From: Bedellia somnulentella
Lineage: Eukaryota; Arthropoda; Insecta; Lepidoptera; Bedelliidae
DNA: 64,000 nt
Direction: 5' to 3'
Assembly (NCBI GenBank): GCA_963576735.1
Contig: OY755191.1
Span: forward strand, 5,671,608-5,735,607
Shown: piece after piece, positions 44,503-55,844 of the stretch
How the letters are laid out: the number at the start of each line of letters is the position of its first letter
Position numbering within the stretch: position 1 is the stretch's first letter
Notes under the pieces: generated by a model
Told to the model about the DNA's origin: nothing
Database searches by the model: none
What the model saw: the letters and a program-made list of their open reading frames with translations, nothing else
Translations under genes and position numbers: made by a program

Positions 44503-45245
44503 GAATGAATGTTTTGAAAAAAATGCTCTTAGTACCAGATAGAATTAACTCAAAATCTGTCATTAGTTTGAGCAACAACATTTTTTTTCTGAAAATAACG
44601 TGACCTTTTGGTAAACTGGCGATATTCTATTTCAAATCATCGATTGTAAAGAACCAACATTCATATTTTTATTACCAATTTGTCTTTTTATGTGTAGTTA
44701 ATAAATAAAGGCTATCGCTTATTATAAAAGTCTTGAGCTTCTCAAGTATTTGTCGAAACCTCTTTTGACTTTGACCACAACAGCAATCGAAAGTATACGC
44801 CCGCTCTAGTTTAAAATATGAAGGCATTCAAAAATTACATTTGACGATGACAGCACTTAAACCATAAATATTTTTTTTGATTCTTAATCTCTTGAGACCA
44901 TTTTATCAAACTTGTTAGCCGTTATTATATGGCATTTTTATTTAGTTGCTGTAATGATTTTGTGTTTGCAGATGACTCAGTTTTGCATTTTAAACATTAC
45001 ATACAATACTCCTGGCCTGTTTTCTATCATAAACCTTTGGCTGTCTGAAGCGCATTTACAAAAAAAAAACATAGAAATAGGTCTTATATTAGCAAAAAGG
45101 CCTTTTTAATATAAGTCGATGCCTTATTAATTATACTTCCCTATATTTAGTTATAAAATATCGTATAATTTGATACATATACAACAAATTTTTGTTTTTA
45201 ATTAGGCCATAATTAGCTACGTTCGTACCTATATATATTAACATT
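44503..45245. other. AT-rich spacer
   Basis: A 65-codon plus frame at 44912-45109 has no motif. No repeat recognised. Confidence 0.45.
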
Positions 45246-45517
45246 ATCGATGCCGACATACATACATACATATACTCACGGGTATAAATCCCTAGAAGGG
45301 GTAGCCAGATCTAAGGAATAAGAAATTCCTCAGCCACTTTTGGAAGTTGCATGGGTAAAAGATGGTAAAATAAAGGTTGTTGGTGATGGGTCTTCAAACG
45401 CATCGCCCAAAAATCCCTTAAAAGCCCCAATACCGTTAGTCGCCTCTTACGTACACCCACCTAAGAAATGGGGTAGTGCTATTCTAAGCCGACACTACAC
45501 AGCTAACTAATCGATGC
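45246..45517 (-). mobile_element. S1 copy, subfamily A2, with 8 bp target-site duplication
   Basis: ATCGATGC at 45246-45253 and 45510-45517. Full length, with a 4 bp loss in the CACCGGAAGAAATG block. Confidence 0.9.
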
Positions 45518-46234
45518 AGAACAATCCAAAAAGAACTCAATTTGATTAATTACAAAACCCATAACAGTTGTCATTCAAATACGAATCACAAAAGCACGGC
45601 AGTCAAAACAAAAAGCTTCAAGAAAAGCTCACTTAATCTGCATCAAGTTAAAATGTTTCTTTCAATTAAAGCAGATCAGTCGGCTCTGATTGAAGCTTCA
45701 ATAAGTACATAAATCTATTACGTTTATACTCGGTAAAGCTTTCTGTTGATTGTAAGTTTCTTCGGCTGCCAATCAGTCTGGGTTCAGGAATCAATGATAT
45801 TTTGATTGTGTTCGTCTCTTGAATAGTTTCACTTCACTATTTTTAATGGTAATAAGTAGATAATTCCTTGGCATTTAAATTCATTAGCCCAATCCAGAAA
45901 GCATTTCTCGAACAATGGATTAATTTTATACATAAACACAAACATATTATAGTGATAATAATCCCAGTAGTAATACAAAAAGGATTTAAAAAAAAAGATG
46001 GATTATTCTTAACTTATACTCGGGTAGGACACTTTTTGTGATCGAACTCCTCTGGAACGGTCCGACCGATTGCAACCAAATTTGGCACAGTGATCAAGTG
46101 GACATTGCTAAGTGCCGCATGTCGTGATCGAATCTACCCTTGAGGAATAATCACTGAAAAAACTATTTTCCCATTGAAATCAATCGAAAAAATTTAATAG
46201 TTTGAGACCGACTGCACAGTTAGTAGAAAGACTG
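45518..46234. other. Spacer with unclassified repeat-like segment 46010-46215
   Basis: ACTCCTCTGGAACGGTCCGA and CAACCAAATTTGGCACAGTG have the look of a widespread insect non-coding DNA element (Helitron-like texture), but no diagnostic terminus is seen. Confidence 0.4.
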
Positions 46235-46375
46235 ACACCCGATTTCTGAATTGAGTATTCCAGCTGAGAATAACTTAAGTATCGTTCTGTCGCATTGAAA
46301 TCTTAACAACTGAATGAGACAAAACGATACTTAAGTCGTGCTCAGCTTGAATACTCAATTCAGAAATCGGGCGTG
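46235..46375. mobile_element. M2 palindromic MITE, better preserved copy
   Basis: ACACCCGATTTCTGAATTGA to AATTCAGAAATCGGGCGTG. Each half mirrors the other with few mismatches. Same family as 4479-4619. Confidence 0.8.
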
Positions 46376-46666
46376 AGGCTCACCTAACTCGCTCAGCTCA
46401 ATTCATTTCAATAGCAATTTGCATTGAATTTCCTAGTTTAGAATAAAAAACTCCAAAGTAGGTCATTTTTTGATCACATGTTATTGCAGATAATGTATGT
46501 GATTTGAATACATATGAAACTTGATAGGTGTACAATTCACCCAACAACCGATACACGTAAGTATTTAGTTGACATTGCGTTACCAAGTTCATTCCACTGT
46601 ATTTTCACTCAAACCTTGAACTTTCACATACAACTGTCAAATGCAGTGTAGAAGTAAAATCTATAC
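46376..46666. other. AT-rich spacer
   Basis: Nothing recognised. Confidence 0.4.
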
Positions 46667-46935
46667 TATATCACACATACATACATACATACTCACGGTT
46701 ATAAATCCCTTAACGGGGTAGCCAGAGCTTTGGAATGAGAAATTCCTCAGCCACTTTTGGAAGTTGATTGGGGAAAAGATGGTAATAATAAATGTTTTTG
46801 GTGACGGGTCTCCAACCACATCGCCCAAAAATCACTTAAAAAGCCCTTATACCCTTAGTCGCCTCTTACGATCACCCACGGGTAGAAATGGGGTAGTGTT
46901 ATTCTAAGCCGACACTACACGGCTATATCACACAT
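46667..46935 (-). mobile_element. S1 copy, subfamily A1, with 12 bp target-site duplication
   Basis: TATATCACACAT at 46667-46678 and 46924-46935. Full-length A1 with CTTAACGGGGTAGCCAGAGC. Confidence 0.93.
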
Positions 46936-47986
46936 TATGTTTAAAGCAATAATAAGGCCAATATTAAACTTCTATGCACTATCAATCGAGTAACCTATAA
47001 ATGCAGAATAAAACACTTACAATTGATCATTAGTAATATTAGCAGAACTATAAAACGATATCATCTCGTAATAATTGCTGGCTAGAGTTGTATATAGTGT
47101 TTAATTGTGCTAACCTTGCTTACAAATCAGCGTTCAATAGTTCATGCTAATTGTATGATGAATTCGAAACAGTTGCCTTTGCACTCATGATACCCTGGTA
47201 TTTACATCCGTGTAGGTAAAGATTTATTGATTTAAAAATAAAGTTAATTTATGTTGTTATTTGCTGTTAAAAATAGTAATAAGTTAGTAAATCTATCTTG
47301 TAGTTTACTGTATATATGTAGGTAATCGCGCTTGTTATCTTGAGTTGTCTGTGATGACAGAATTACTTTCTTGGATATTGATTTTTTATTTCAAAATGAT
47401 TTGTTTAAAATTTGGTAACAAACGTATATGTAACCTTTTTTATATTATGTATTTATCGTGTAGGAGTTGACAGAGAATGAGAGATTATTATAGTCTAACA
47501 AAGTCTTCAAATCACCGACGACTACTATGCTGAAAAGTGTAATTTTCGTATGTCTAAAAAAACTGAAAGCAAAAATAATCAATTAAACCAACTATTCGAT
47601 TATGATCATTTTTTAACTTTATTCGAAAAACTTTAGTTTAAATTTTATACTAAAACGTTTACATTATACATTGAGTAGTTCCCACGAGCGCAGTTGTAAT
47701 AAATAACTCTCATTTTAAACAAACAGCTATTATATCGAGTGCAACGTCGAGAACAGACAATCCTAATAAATAATAATTAATACTAAATATATTATGAGCT
47801 GTCGACTTAAGTTACTGAACTATTGATAAATATGAAATAATCTTTTAAGGTTACCTTTCTTTGAATATTGTAACAAAACGTTTTACAATTAACGTGAAAT
47901 TAATAAGTTTTGAAATAGTCACGCCATGAGGTGTGCAGTGTATCGTTTGGCATTTAGCACCATATGTAAAGGCCAGAGAGTAGGTA
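46936..47986. other. AT-rich unique stretch
   Basis: No ORF or repeat recognised. Confidence 0.5.
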
Positions 47987-48261
47987 TAGATATTTACATA
48001 CATACATACATATACTCACGGCTATATTTCCCTAGAAGGGGTAGCCACAGCTAAGGATTTATAAATTCCTCAGCCACTTTTGGAAGTTGACTGGGGAAAA
48101 AATGGTAATAATAAAGGTTTTTGGTGATGGGTCTTCAAACGCATCGCCCGCAAAATCCAATAAAAAACCCCAATACCGTTAGTCGCCTCTTACGACACCC
48201 GTGGGTAGAAAGGGGTAGCGACATTCTTAGCCGGCACTACACGGCAATATAGTAGATATTT
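47987..48261 (-). mobile_element. S1 copy, subfamily A3, with 9 bp target-site duplication
   Basis: TAGATATTT at 47987-47995 and 48253-48261. Complete element. Confidence 0.9.
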
Positions 48262-48297
48262 GTCTTGTTAAATCAAGATTAAGTTGTTTAATAATGT

Positions 48298-48640
48298 TTG
48301 CCAGGATCGTACAAAGTGACGATTGATAGTTTCTGTCTACCCCTGTGTAGTGTCGGCTTAGAATAGCACTACCCCTTTTCTTTCGGTGGGTGTACGTAAG
48401 AGGCGACTAACGGTATTGGGGCTTTTTAAGGGATTTTTGGGCGATGCGGTTGGTGACCCATCACCAACAACCTTTATTTTTACCATCTTTGCCCCACGCA
48501 ACTTCCAAAAGTGGCTGAGGGATTTCTAATTCCTTAGCTCCGGCTACCCCTTCTAGGGGTTTATAGCCGTGAGTATATGTATGTATCACTGTATGTATGT
48601 CTACCCCAATGGGAACTAATGGCGTTAGTCTATGTATGTA
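48298..48640 (+). pseudogene. RTE-a 3' terminus split by S1
   Basis: TGCCAGGATCGTACAAAGTG through GTCTACCCC at 48298-48343 continues after the S1 insertion as CTACCCCAATGGGAACTAAT and GGCGTTAGTCTATGTATG. It covers only the last codons of pol and the tail. Confidence 0.85.
48335..48607 (+). mobile_element. S1 copy, subfamily A2, inside an RTE-a tail
   Basis: The RTE-a target sequence (GT)CTACCCC is duplicated at 48335-48343 and 48599-48607. The interrupted host element is itself known, so the duplication is clear. Head TGTGTAGTGTCGGCTTAG, tail with TATG repeats. Confidence 0.93.
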
Positions 48641-48895
48641 TCTATGTAAAGGTGTAATTTTACTCATATATAGTAGGAAGTAGATGATAAGAATACCAAC
48701 CTCATATCGACGGAATAAACATAGAACTTCCTTGGACTATAAATATCCATTGGGATTAGTCTGGACTATTTAATTGATATAATTTGCTAACATTTGACTC
48801 TCTTTTCATATACACCCTTTCATTCTATACATTTGAGACTATTACTATTACGTTTACCCTAATTAGAATTACTGAGCGAGTATATTGCTATAATT
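48641..48895. other. AT-rich spacer
   Basis: Nothing recognised. Confidence 0.4.
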
Positions 48896-49150
48896 GCTGT
48901 GTAGTGTCGGCTTAGAATAGTACTACCCCATTTCTTCCGGTGGGTGTTCGTAAGAGGCGACTAACGGTATTGGGGCTTTTAAGGGATTTTTGGGCGATGC
49001 GGTTGGAGACCCATCACAAACAACCTTTATTTTTACCATCTTTGCCCAACGCAACTTCCAAAAGTGGCTGAGGGATTTCTAATTACTTAGCTCCGGCTAC
49101 CCCTTCTAGAGATTTCGAGCCGTGAGTATAATGTATGTATGTATGTATAT
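48896..49150 (+). mobile_element. S1 copy, subfamily A2
   Basis: GCTGTGTAGTGTCGGC to (TATG)n. It shares TTTGCCC(C/A)ACGCAACTTC and GAGGGATTTCTAATT with the copy at 48344, so the two are close relatives although 550 bp apart. Confidence 0.9.
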
Positions 49151-49426
49151 TTAAAGTCTCAAACGTTTTTGCCCTGCTCTATTGTGGTTTTTATGTATCT
49201 CAGTACAATAATTCTAAGAACTCCCAAATTACCTTTTAAAATATATTATAAGAGATGATGTAAAAAAACTCATTGCAATTATCATCAAGATGATGACGTA
49301 ACATTGCTATGTATCAATCGATGAATTTAAATCGTTGGGTGTGATAAAATCAAGATTAAGTAGTTTAATGTTATAATATCTTGCTAAGCAAAAAATAACA
49401 TGAATTTCAGACATACACTCGTAAAG
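49151..49426. other. AT-rich spacer
   Basis: Nothing recognised. Confidence 0.4.
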
Positions 49427-49465
49427 CTGTGTAGTTTCGGCTTAGGACAGCACTCACTCAGTGCA
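49427..49465 (+). mobile_element. S1 head fragment
   Basis: AGCTGTGTAGTTTCGGCTTA then divergence; the second 3'-truncated S1 head in the window. Confidence 0.55.
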
Positions 49466-49488
49466 AATTTCAAATGTGTTTTCAGTCA

Positions 49489-49856
49489 TGACATGATAGT
49501 CCAGTGGGTAGAACACTCGCCCGAAAACAGAAGGGCGTGAGTTCCAATCCTAGGTCGGGCCTACACCAATTTGTCTTTTCTAAAGTCATATGTGTGGTTA
49601 ATTTATCATGGTTGTTAACGGTGAGGGAAAACATCGTGAGGAAACCCACATGGCTGAGTTGTACTTAGTCATGTGACAGTGTATTCGTACAAAACGGCGA
49701 TAGGCCTGCCCCCTATCACGTGAGTACACTGTCTAAGCAAAAAGTGGGTACCTTCTCTGGACACTAGATGGCGCTGCCATGTGAGTTCAGAAGTATAGGT
49801 ACCCCTGCCAACCCTTTCGGGGATAAACGGCGTGAACGTTTATGTTTATGTTATGT
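49489..49856 (+). mobile_element. S2 SINE, full length, subfamily B2
   Basis: The head CATGATAGTCCAGTGGGTAG and GTGAGTTCCAATCCTAGGTC differs from B1 heads (CACTCGCCCGAAAACAGAAG in place of the anticodon region). The body has GGACACTAGATGGCGCTGCC and AAACGGCGTGAACG, shared with the copies at 52.9 and 56.2 kb. Confidence 0.9.
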
Positions 49857-50479
49857 GTTTTCAGTCTTTATTATAAATATCGAGCAATTTTTACATATAA
49901 TAACGTCTTATGTTCGGAAACTCCCTTCGATTGTAATTTTCTTTTGATGTTTAGTATGTTGTTTTAAATAAGCAAGAGCAACCAACCAAGCAACCGTAGC
50001 AAACGGATATAGCTCCACCTTTTTCTACCTTGATACTAAAGAATCAGACCATTTAACAAACTAATGTGACTAATGCAAACCTATTAGTTGTTGAAATAAA
50101 AATCATTGCAAAAAAGCTCACTTCCGCCTCATCACTCAATTCGAGGCCAATCAACAATAGTTCAGTGGTATTAGGGCACACCAAGGTTCCGCCTTTGAAT
50201 CTCAGAGACATCTTTGTAATTATGACAAAAACGTACATTAACTGCGGTTTGTGATTTATATTACAAAATTCAAGTAATAAGGAAAATAAGGTAATTATTA
50301 TGTTTTGATAAAAATAGTGGTCAAGCTGCTGACAGAACGTAGTTTATCAACAAACTGTTATTTTACGATGTAAAACTTCTGGTTACCTATGCAAAGGTTT
50401 AAAATTTAATTCATCGTTATCTTATTATCCATGTAAGTTTTCTTATTGTCGTTATAAACTTACACATGATATGATGCCA
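49857..50479. other. AT-rich stretch
   Basis: Frames 50053-50238 (minus) and 50066-50254 (plus) overlap antisense and lack motifs. Confidence 0.45.
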
Positions 50480-50692
50480 TACATAGATGGATACATACAT
50501 CCATAAATCCCAAAAAGGGTGAGCCGGAGCTTCAGAACCAAAAAAATCCTCAGCTACCTTTGGAAGTTGGGTGAGGAAAATGTTGTAGAATAAAGGTTGT
50601 TCCCTTGAAGAGTCACAATACCCTTAGTCGCTTCTTACGAACACCCTCGGGAAGAAATGGGAGAATGCTATTCAAAGCCGACACGCCACATC
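50480..50692 (-). mobile_element. S1 copy, old and diverged
   Basis: CATCCATAAATCCCAAAAAG, CTCAGCTACCTTTGGAAGTT, GAACACCCTCGGGAAGAAAT. The B-box-like middle is deleted. Confidence 0.7.
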
Positions 50693-51767
50693 AATTCAAA
50701 CTAACTTTTGTTTCAAAACTTATTAACTAAATAAAAAATAAAATATTCTAAAAGCATTCATTGTTTTGAATTGCTAAAAGAGCAGTGTGGGATCCAGATA
50801 AATATAAAGCCTGAAACTTGTTCCTGAGATATGAGCTCGAGAATCAATTAACTCTTTAGATAAATAATAAATTATCAAACAAGAGATTTATATCAATTAT
50901 GACAAATGAGCGTGAAATACAATTAAAATTCAATTGGCAGTATATATTCCGGAGATGATGGTTCATTCCAATTGCAGCTCGTAACTTAATTGTTGTAATT
51001 ACATTAATTTCATATTAATATTGAGACCACACAGGTAGAACTTAGATTATTAGTTACAGCTCGGTGAAAGAAACTTTGCCTATGATTTGATACATATCAC
51101 AATTAAATGTCACAAAATATTTCCTAAAGGAATATGTAAAGTAAAATAAAAATATAAGCCAGCTGCAAAATAAAAGTATGTTATATATATTATTGGCATG
51201 CTAGCTTTTGACTTCAACTTTGTTTGTGTTGGAATTGATTGAAGTTTGATTTGTAAATGCTTATGTTCTCGAATCCGGTCTTCCTAAAGAAAATTGTATT
51301 TTCTCGTATATATCGTCACGGAATTTTAAAAATACTATTATGCTTTCCATTTCTAAGCAACAAATTGTTTTATCATATATATTTTTATCAGTTTACGTTA
51401 TGTGTTGTAATGTTGGTAAAATAATTTTTAATTTAATACCCAAAAAGTGCATAACATTATGCTTTTAAATAATAATTTTGCAATCGATATTAATACATTT
51501 TTAAACAATGATAAGTGACGCCTAAGGAACAGGCCAGTCAAGTGCAGAGTGTAAATAAGGCGGCGCGGCTCATAACCCTTCTTAACGGACGTTTAATTTT
51601 AATCTTTGTTTCGGCTTTGATTCCCGCCCTATTAACTAACGCTGTCGATGCGCCGGCTGCAACTAAGTAATTGTGTTTACTTACCATTACTATGCATTGG
51701 TCTTTCTTTGCACACATCAAACAGTATTTTAAGTTTGATTTAGCGTATCAAACGGTAGTAGGTATTT
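50693..51767. other. AT-rich unique stretch
   Basis: 51535-51670 is GC-richer (AAGGCGGCGCGGCTCATAAC, GCTGTCGATGCGCCGGCTGC) with a 60-codon minus frame lacking motifs; possible regulatory patch. Confidence 0.4.
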
Positions 51768-51992
51768 GCCGTGTAGTTTCGGCTTAGAATAACACTACCC
51801 CATTTCTACCCGTGGGTGATCGTAAGAGGCGACTAAGGGTATAGGGGGCTTTTTAAGTGATTTTTTGGCGATGTGATTGGAGACCCGACACCAAAAACAT
51901 TTATTATAACCATCTTTTTCCAATCAACTTCCAAAAGTGGCTGAGGAAAAAAGAGCGTGAGTATATGTATGTATGTATGTATTTAGCGTATC
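51768..51992 (+). mobile_element. S1 copy, subfamily A1, internal deletion
   Basis: GCCGTGTAGTTTCGGC to (TATG)n. The ~65 bp between GGCTGAGGAA and GCGTGAGTATATG are missing. Confidence 0.87.
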
Positions 51993-52077
51993 TAAATCCC
52001 GGAGAGGTAAACTCACAAAAAGATATTTGTAAAATTAACCCGGTGTGTAAGGAGGACTTGAATAAAACCCGAAAATT
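51993..52077. other. Short spacer
   Basis: Nothing recognised. Confidence 0.35.
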
Positions 52078-52250
52078 AAAATGATTCAACGCTTCGGAAG
52101 GCACGTTAACCTGTCGGTCTAGGCTACTATCACTGTAGTAGTAGTTATACTGCCAACCAATACTTGGTAGTAGACTAAGGCCAATCATACTACATCGGAT
52201 AGGCTCGAGCCTCTCGGTGGGAACATACATGAGCTATTATGATGAGGAAT
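52078..52250 (+). mobile_element. Fragment of a common lepidopteran repeat
   Basis: GCTTCGGAAGGCACGTTAAC followed by CTGTCGGTCTAGGCTACTAT recalls a very widespread lepidopteran non-coding repeat (GGCACGTTAAAC.GTCGGTCCC type). The later part, GGATAGGCTCGAGCCTCTCG, also fits. Recognition is from memory. Confidence 0.5.
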
Positions 52251-52859
52251 CACTACAGGATATCATTTAAAGTTATCCTGGAGTGGCAATTTATCCGTAA
52301 TCTGACCTTCTAATTATTATTTTTATTGAATCAATTTTGGTAGCGTAGTATGGAATTGTACTGCTTAAGATTACCTAAAAACTATATCATCCTAATCAGA
52401 TCATGGGAGTCGTTCACAGTTCAATAAGCAAATAGTTTCACACTCGCATACATAATAATTATCAAAATATTTTGGGTTCCAATATCTATAAAATAGCTAT
52501 TAGCATTGTTCACTATGAATAATGGATGTGTTGGACCAAATGTTAGTTATTATCGAGCCTGCAGGCATTCGGTTATCATTAGTATTCGTTTGCATAGCCA
52601 ATTGTATGTTTTACATTTTGTACAGCCTTGTCAATATTGTAATATGGAAGTCGAGAAACCATTTATTATATTCTCTTTGTACCGTATGGAATCCGTTTCT
52701 AAATGCTGCGATGTAAGCCTAATGGTTGAATACATTCTTTTTTGTGGTAGTTTTTAGTTTGTTTGGTTTTACAAAGTAACGTTATAGTAATTTTTGCTTC
52801 ACTAAAACTCCCAATACATTTTAAACCAATCAATTCGAAATTTTATTTAAACCACGTCG
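52251..52859. other. Spacer with overlapping random frames
   Basis: Plus frames at 52506-52757 and 52522-52716 overlap in different registers. No motif or splice boundaries. Confidence 0.4.
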
Positions 52860-52947
52860 TCCTCTATCAACTTCCAAATGTGGCTGAGGAGTTTCCAGCT
52901 CTGTAGCTCTGGCTACCCCATTTTGGGATTTATGGCCGTGTTTATAT
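52860..52947 (+). mobile_element. S1 copy, A4, 5' truncated, tail invaded by S2
   Basis: TCTATCAACTTCCAAATGTG to TTTATGGCCGTG, where the (TATG)n tail is replaced by an S2 insertion. Confidence 0.8.
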
Positions 52948-53330
52948 ATATAACATAACATAACATAAACGTTCACGCCGTTTTATCCCCGAAGGGGTTG
53001 GCAGATACTCCTGAACTCACATGGCAAGCGCCATCTAGTTTCCAGAGAAGGTACCCACGTTTTGCTTAGACAGTGTACTCACGTGATAGGGGGCAGGCCT
53101 ATCGCCATTTTGTACGAATACACTGTCACATGACTAAGTACAACTCAGCCATGTGGGTTTCCTCACGATGTTTTCCCTCACCGTTAGCAACCATGATAAA
53201 TTAACCACACATATGACTTTAGAAAAGATAAATTGGTGTAGGCCCGTCCCAGGATTGGAACTCACGCCCTTCTGTTTTTCGGGCGGGTGTTCTACCCACT
53301 AGACTATCATGTCGCTGTGTTTATATATAT
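52938..53330 (-). mobile_element. S2 SINE, subfamily B2, with 14 bp target-site duplication
   Basis: GTGTTTATATATAT at 52938-52951 and 53317-53330. (AACAT)n tail first, tRNA-like head last (GGATTGGAACTCACGCCCTT, CTACCCACTAGACTATCATG). Confidence 0.93.
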
Positions 53331-53764
53331 GTTCCAATATATTATTTTTAAGCATACATTTAATCCACACAATGTAATACAACTCTGCAAAAGTAAGAAA
53401 CGGCCTCGGGTTCAACAAAGGGTTCCGCAACAACATCACGTTTATGAGCTTTCGTAATGGAGTCCCGCTTCACTTTTTTTGGTACGGAACCCTCAAAACA
53501 ACGCACACATTCTATATAATAAAAAAATTAAGTACATAAATATATTAGACTTATACTATTTTCAATTTATACACTAATTATTGCAATATTTTTTCCAACT
53601 GGTTTATTAATTATTGCAAGCAAACTTATTTAACTTTTATTCTTTTCAACCGAATTCATCTATATAAACATACTTCACAAACTAAGAATTGCCTTATTAT
53701 TTTAGAGCCGTACTTAGTTAAATTTATAACATATAATATGATACAGAGAAAAATGTTCTTTGAT
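53331..53764. other. Spacer with segment resembling a GGTACGGAACCCT repeat
   Basis: 53398-53512 contains GGGTTCCGCAAC and TTTTTTGGTACGGAACCCTC, an inverted pair also common in insect genomes; no family assigned. Confidence 0.4.
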
Positions 53765-53931
53765 TCTAATGAATAGGCTCAAAAACGACTTAACCGATTA
53801 TAAAATTTTTTCGCTAAGGGAAAGCTAAGCGTTTCAGAAGCACCATAGGCTATACTATCATCACGCTAAATAGGGGGTAAGCAGTGAAAAATACTTAACA
53901 CTATCCGTGCGTAGCCGGGGCAAACCACTAG
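53765..53931 (+). mobile_element. Helitron-like 3' end
   Basis: Ends TCCGTGCGTAGCCGGGGCAA ACCACTAGT. A G+C-rich element end finishing in CTAG, followed by T or A, is the expected 3' terminus of lepidopteran non-autonomous Helitrons. The 5' TC end was not located. Confidence 0.55.
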
Positions 53932-53932
53932 T

Positions 53933-54211
53933 AACATATAACATATACATATACTCACGGCTATATTTCCCTAGAAGGGGTAACCAGAGCTAAGGAATTA
54001 TAAATTCCTCAGACACTTTTGGAAGTTGAGTGGGGAAAAGATGGTAAGAATAAAGGTTTTTGGTGATGGGTCTCCAACCGCATCGCCCAAAAATCCAATA
54101 AAAAGCCCCAATACCCTTAGTCGCCTCTTACGACACCCGTGGGTAGAAAGGGGTAGCGACATTCTAAGCCGGCACTACACGGCAAAGCCGGCACTACACG
54201 GCAACATATAA
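53933..54211 (-). mobile_element. S1 copy, subfamily A3, with 9 bp target-site duplication and duplicated head
   Basis: AACATATAA at 53933-53941 and 54203-54211. The last 19 bp of the element's head (AAGCCGGCACTACACGGCA) are tandemly repeated at 54166-54184 and 54185-54203, inside the duplication, so they arrived with or arose during insertion. Confidence 0.92.
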
Positions 54212-54484
54212 ATATAATATTATTTTGTGTCTTAAACAAATAAGTCACTGCTTGTTATCTTAGCAATAAAGGTAACGTATGACTTAAATCTATTGCAATG
54301 ATGATTTGTATAATGATTATTTTCGTGAGAAATCTTTGCCATTTTCTGTTTACTCACTTACAAGTACATTGTTTGTGCTTATCTTTTGACGAGAATATAA
54401 TTTGTGAAAGGGTTGCCAATCGTTGTTATCTCAGCTCATTACACGAATAATTCTATAAGACATGTATATTATATATGATATGTA
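54212..54484. other. AT-rich spacer
   Basis: Nothing recognised. Confidence 0.4.
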
Positions 54485-54895
54485 TAGTAGATACATACAT
54501 AAACTCACGCGAATATTTTCCATTGGGGTAGAGACTATCGATCGCCACTTTGCGCGATCCCGGCAAACCTTTCTAGCTTCGTTTACATCCACCAATCATC
54601 TCATACATCGAACGCTTAATATTACAGTGACCTATGTCAAAATGTTGATGTGTTGAGTTACAATACTACACAGACCTTAAAATTATACTCAAAAACATGT
54701 GAATACGAGACGATAAAGACCTAAGTTAAATTGAACATTTTTGTGTTAAAAATACGGGTGTTTTCTCAAGCCTATGTTGTAGAGCATGCTTTTTAAGGTC
54801 TGTGAAGTATTGTAACTCAATTCATCAAAATTTTTATATAGGTCACTGTAGTATTAAGCGTGCGACATGCTCTTTTATTCTTATATTCCAAAAAA
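54485..54895 (-). pseudogene. RTE-a 3' fragment split by M3
   Basis: ACATACATAAACTCACGCGA through CCACCAATCATCTCATACAT, interrupted by a MITE, resumes at ACATGCTCTTTTATTCTTAT. This matches the RTE-a pol end on the minus strand. Confidence 0.75.
54605..54868. mobile_element. M3 MITE with ACAT target-site duplication
   Basis: The 256 bp from CGAACGCTTAATATTACAGT to ACTGTAGTATTAAGCGTGCG have inverted ends (CG[A/C]ACGCTTAATA.TACAGTGACCTAT). ACAT flanks at 54605-54608 and 54865-54868, and the RTE-a host sequence continues across it once one ACAT is removed. Inner arms also pair (GAGTTACAATACT, AGACCTTAAAA). No ORF. Confidence 0.82.
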
Positions 54896-55747
54896 CGTAT
54901 AACTGAATTAGCTACCATTGTCATCTATTCATTTTAAGCTAGATACTATCAACAAAAAAAATACTACGTTTAAATTTTGTGTCAATCAACTAATGTTAGA
55001 TACATTTTACTAATGTGAATATATCTTTCTACAAATAAATAGTAATGTTTGATGCATAGGGATGTTATGAAATGTTATTTTAGATTTAATAATAATTGTT
55101 TATTGATTTTTATTCATTTAAAATAAATTTGTGTTGTCTTAATATCAGTTTTGTAGGCTCAAATATGGTTTCGTACTCTCATGCATAATTTTTACTATGG
55201 CAGAAGCATAAAAGTTACCAACCCTATTGCACCACACAGCAAAGGACTGCCCGGAGCGGGTGATTTTTCCCGGCATTAGGAACATTGTTTCCTAACATTA
55301 CTTTTAATAAGACTTATTAAAATGTTGTTTTTCTCCATTATATCTATTCTTGTAAACATTCATTATACTTTGTTTATGCAAAACGGTATCTACGCACCTT
55401 CTAGTTATAAGCCAGAGATGTGGAATCTTGTTAATTAATGCAACTTTCTTATTTTTAGCAAAACAGAATTTGTTAAATACATATGTATTTTTTTAATGCA
55501 GAACGTTTAATTCTTAAACCTTATAATAATGGGTTATATTTTTAAGAAATGTTTGTGATATGGTACAATACCTATCTGCAACTATATAGTCGGATTTCAG
55601 AGAACGGATTTCGTATGAAAAAAGTTATATTCAAATTACTACGACCAGTTTTCTTAAAAACAACACAATGCCATGTCTCCCTATAGAAGCTATTAATTAT
55701 CACTAAATTATATTTAATTATTCGGCCTATAGTTACTTGAGAAATAT
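54896..55747. other. AT-rich unique stretch
   Basis: GCCCGGAGCGGGTGATTTTT at 55250 is a lone GC-rich spot. No gene. Confidence 0.45.
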
Positions 55748-55835
55748 ACATACACTAAAACCATTAGTTCCCATTGGGGTACACTAATTGCGATTGCCTT
55801 TTGTACGATCCTGACAAACCTCTCGAGCTTCATAT
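55748..55835 (-). mobile_element. RTE-a 3' tail, short
   Basis: ACATACACTAAAACCATTAG, TTCCCATTGGGGTACAC, TTTTGTACGATCCTGACAAA. Confidence 0.68.
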
Positions 55836-55844
55836 TTATGTAAT

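Noticed and set aside
52506..52757. Two overlapping plus-strand frames of 83 and 64 codons.
   Set aside because: Different registers of AT-rich DNA without motif or codon bias.
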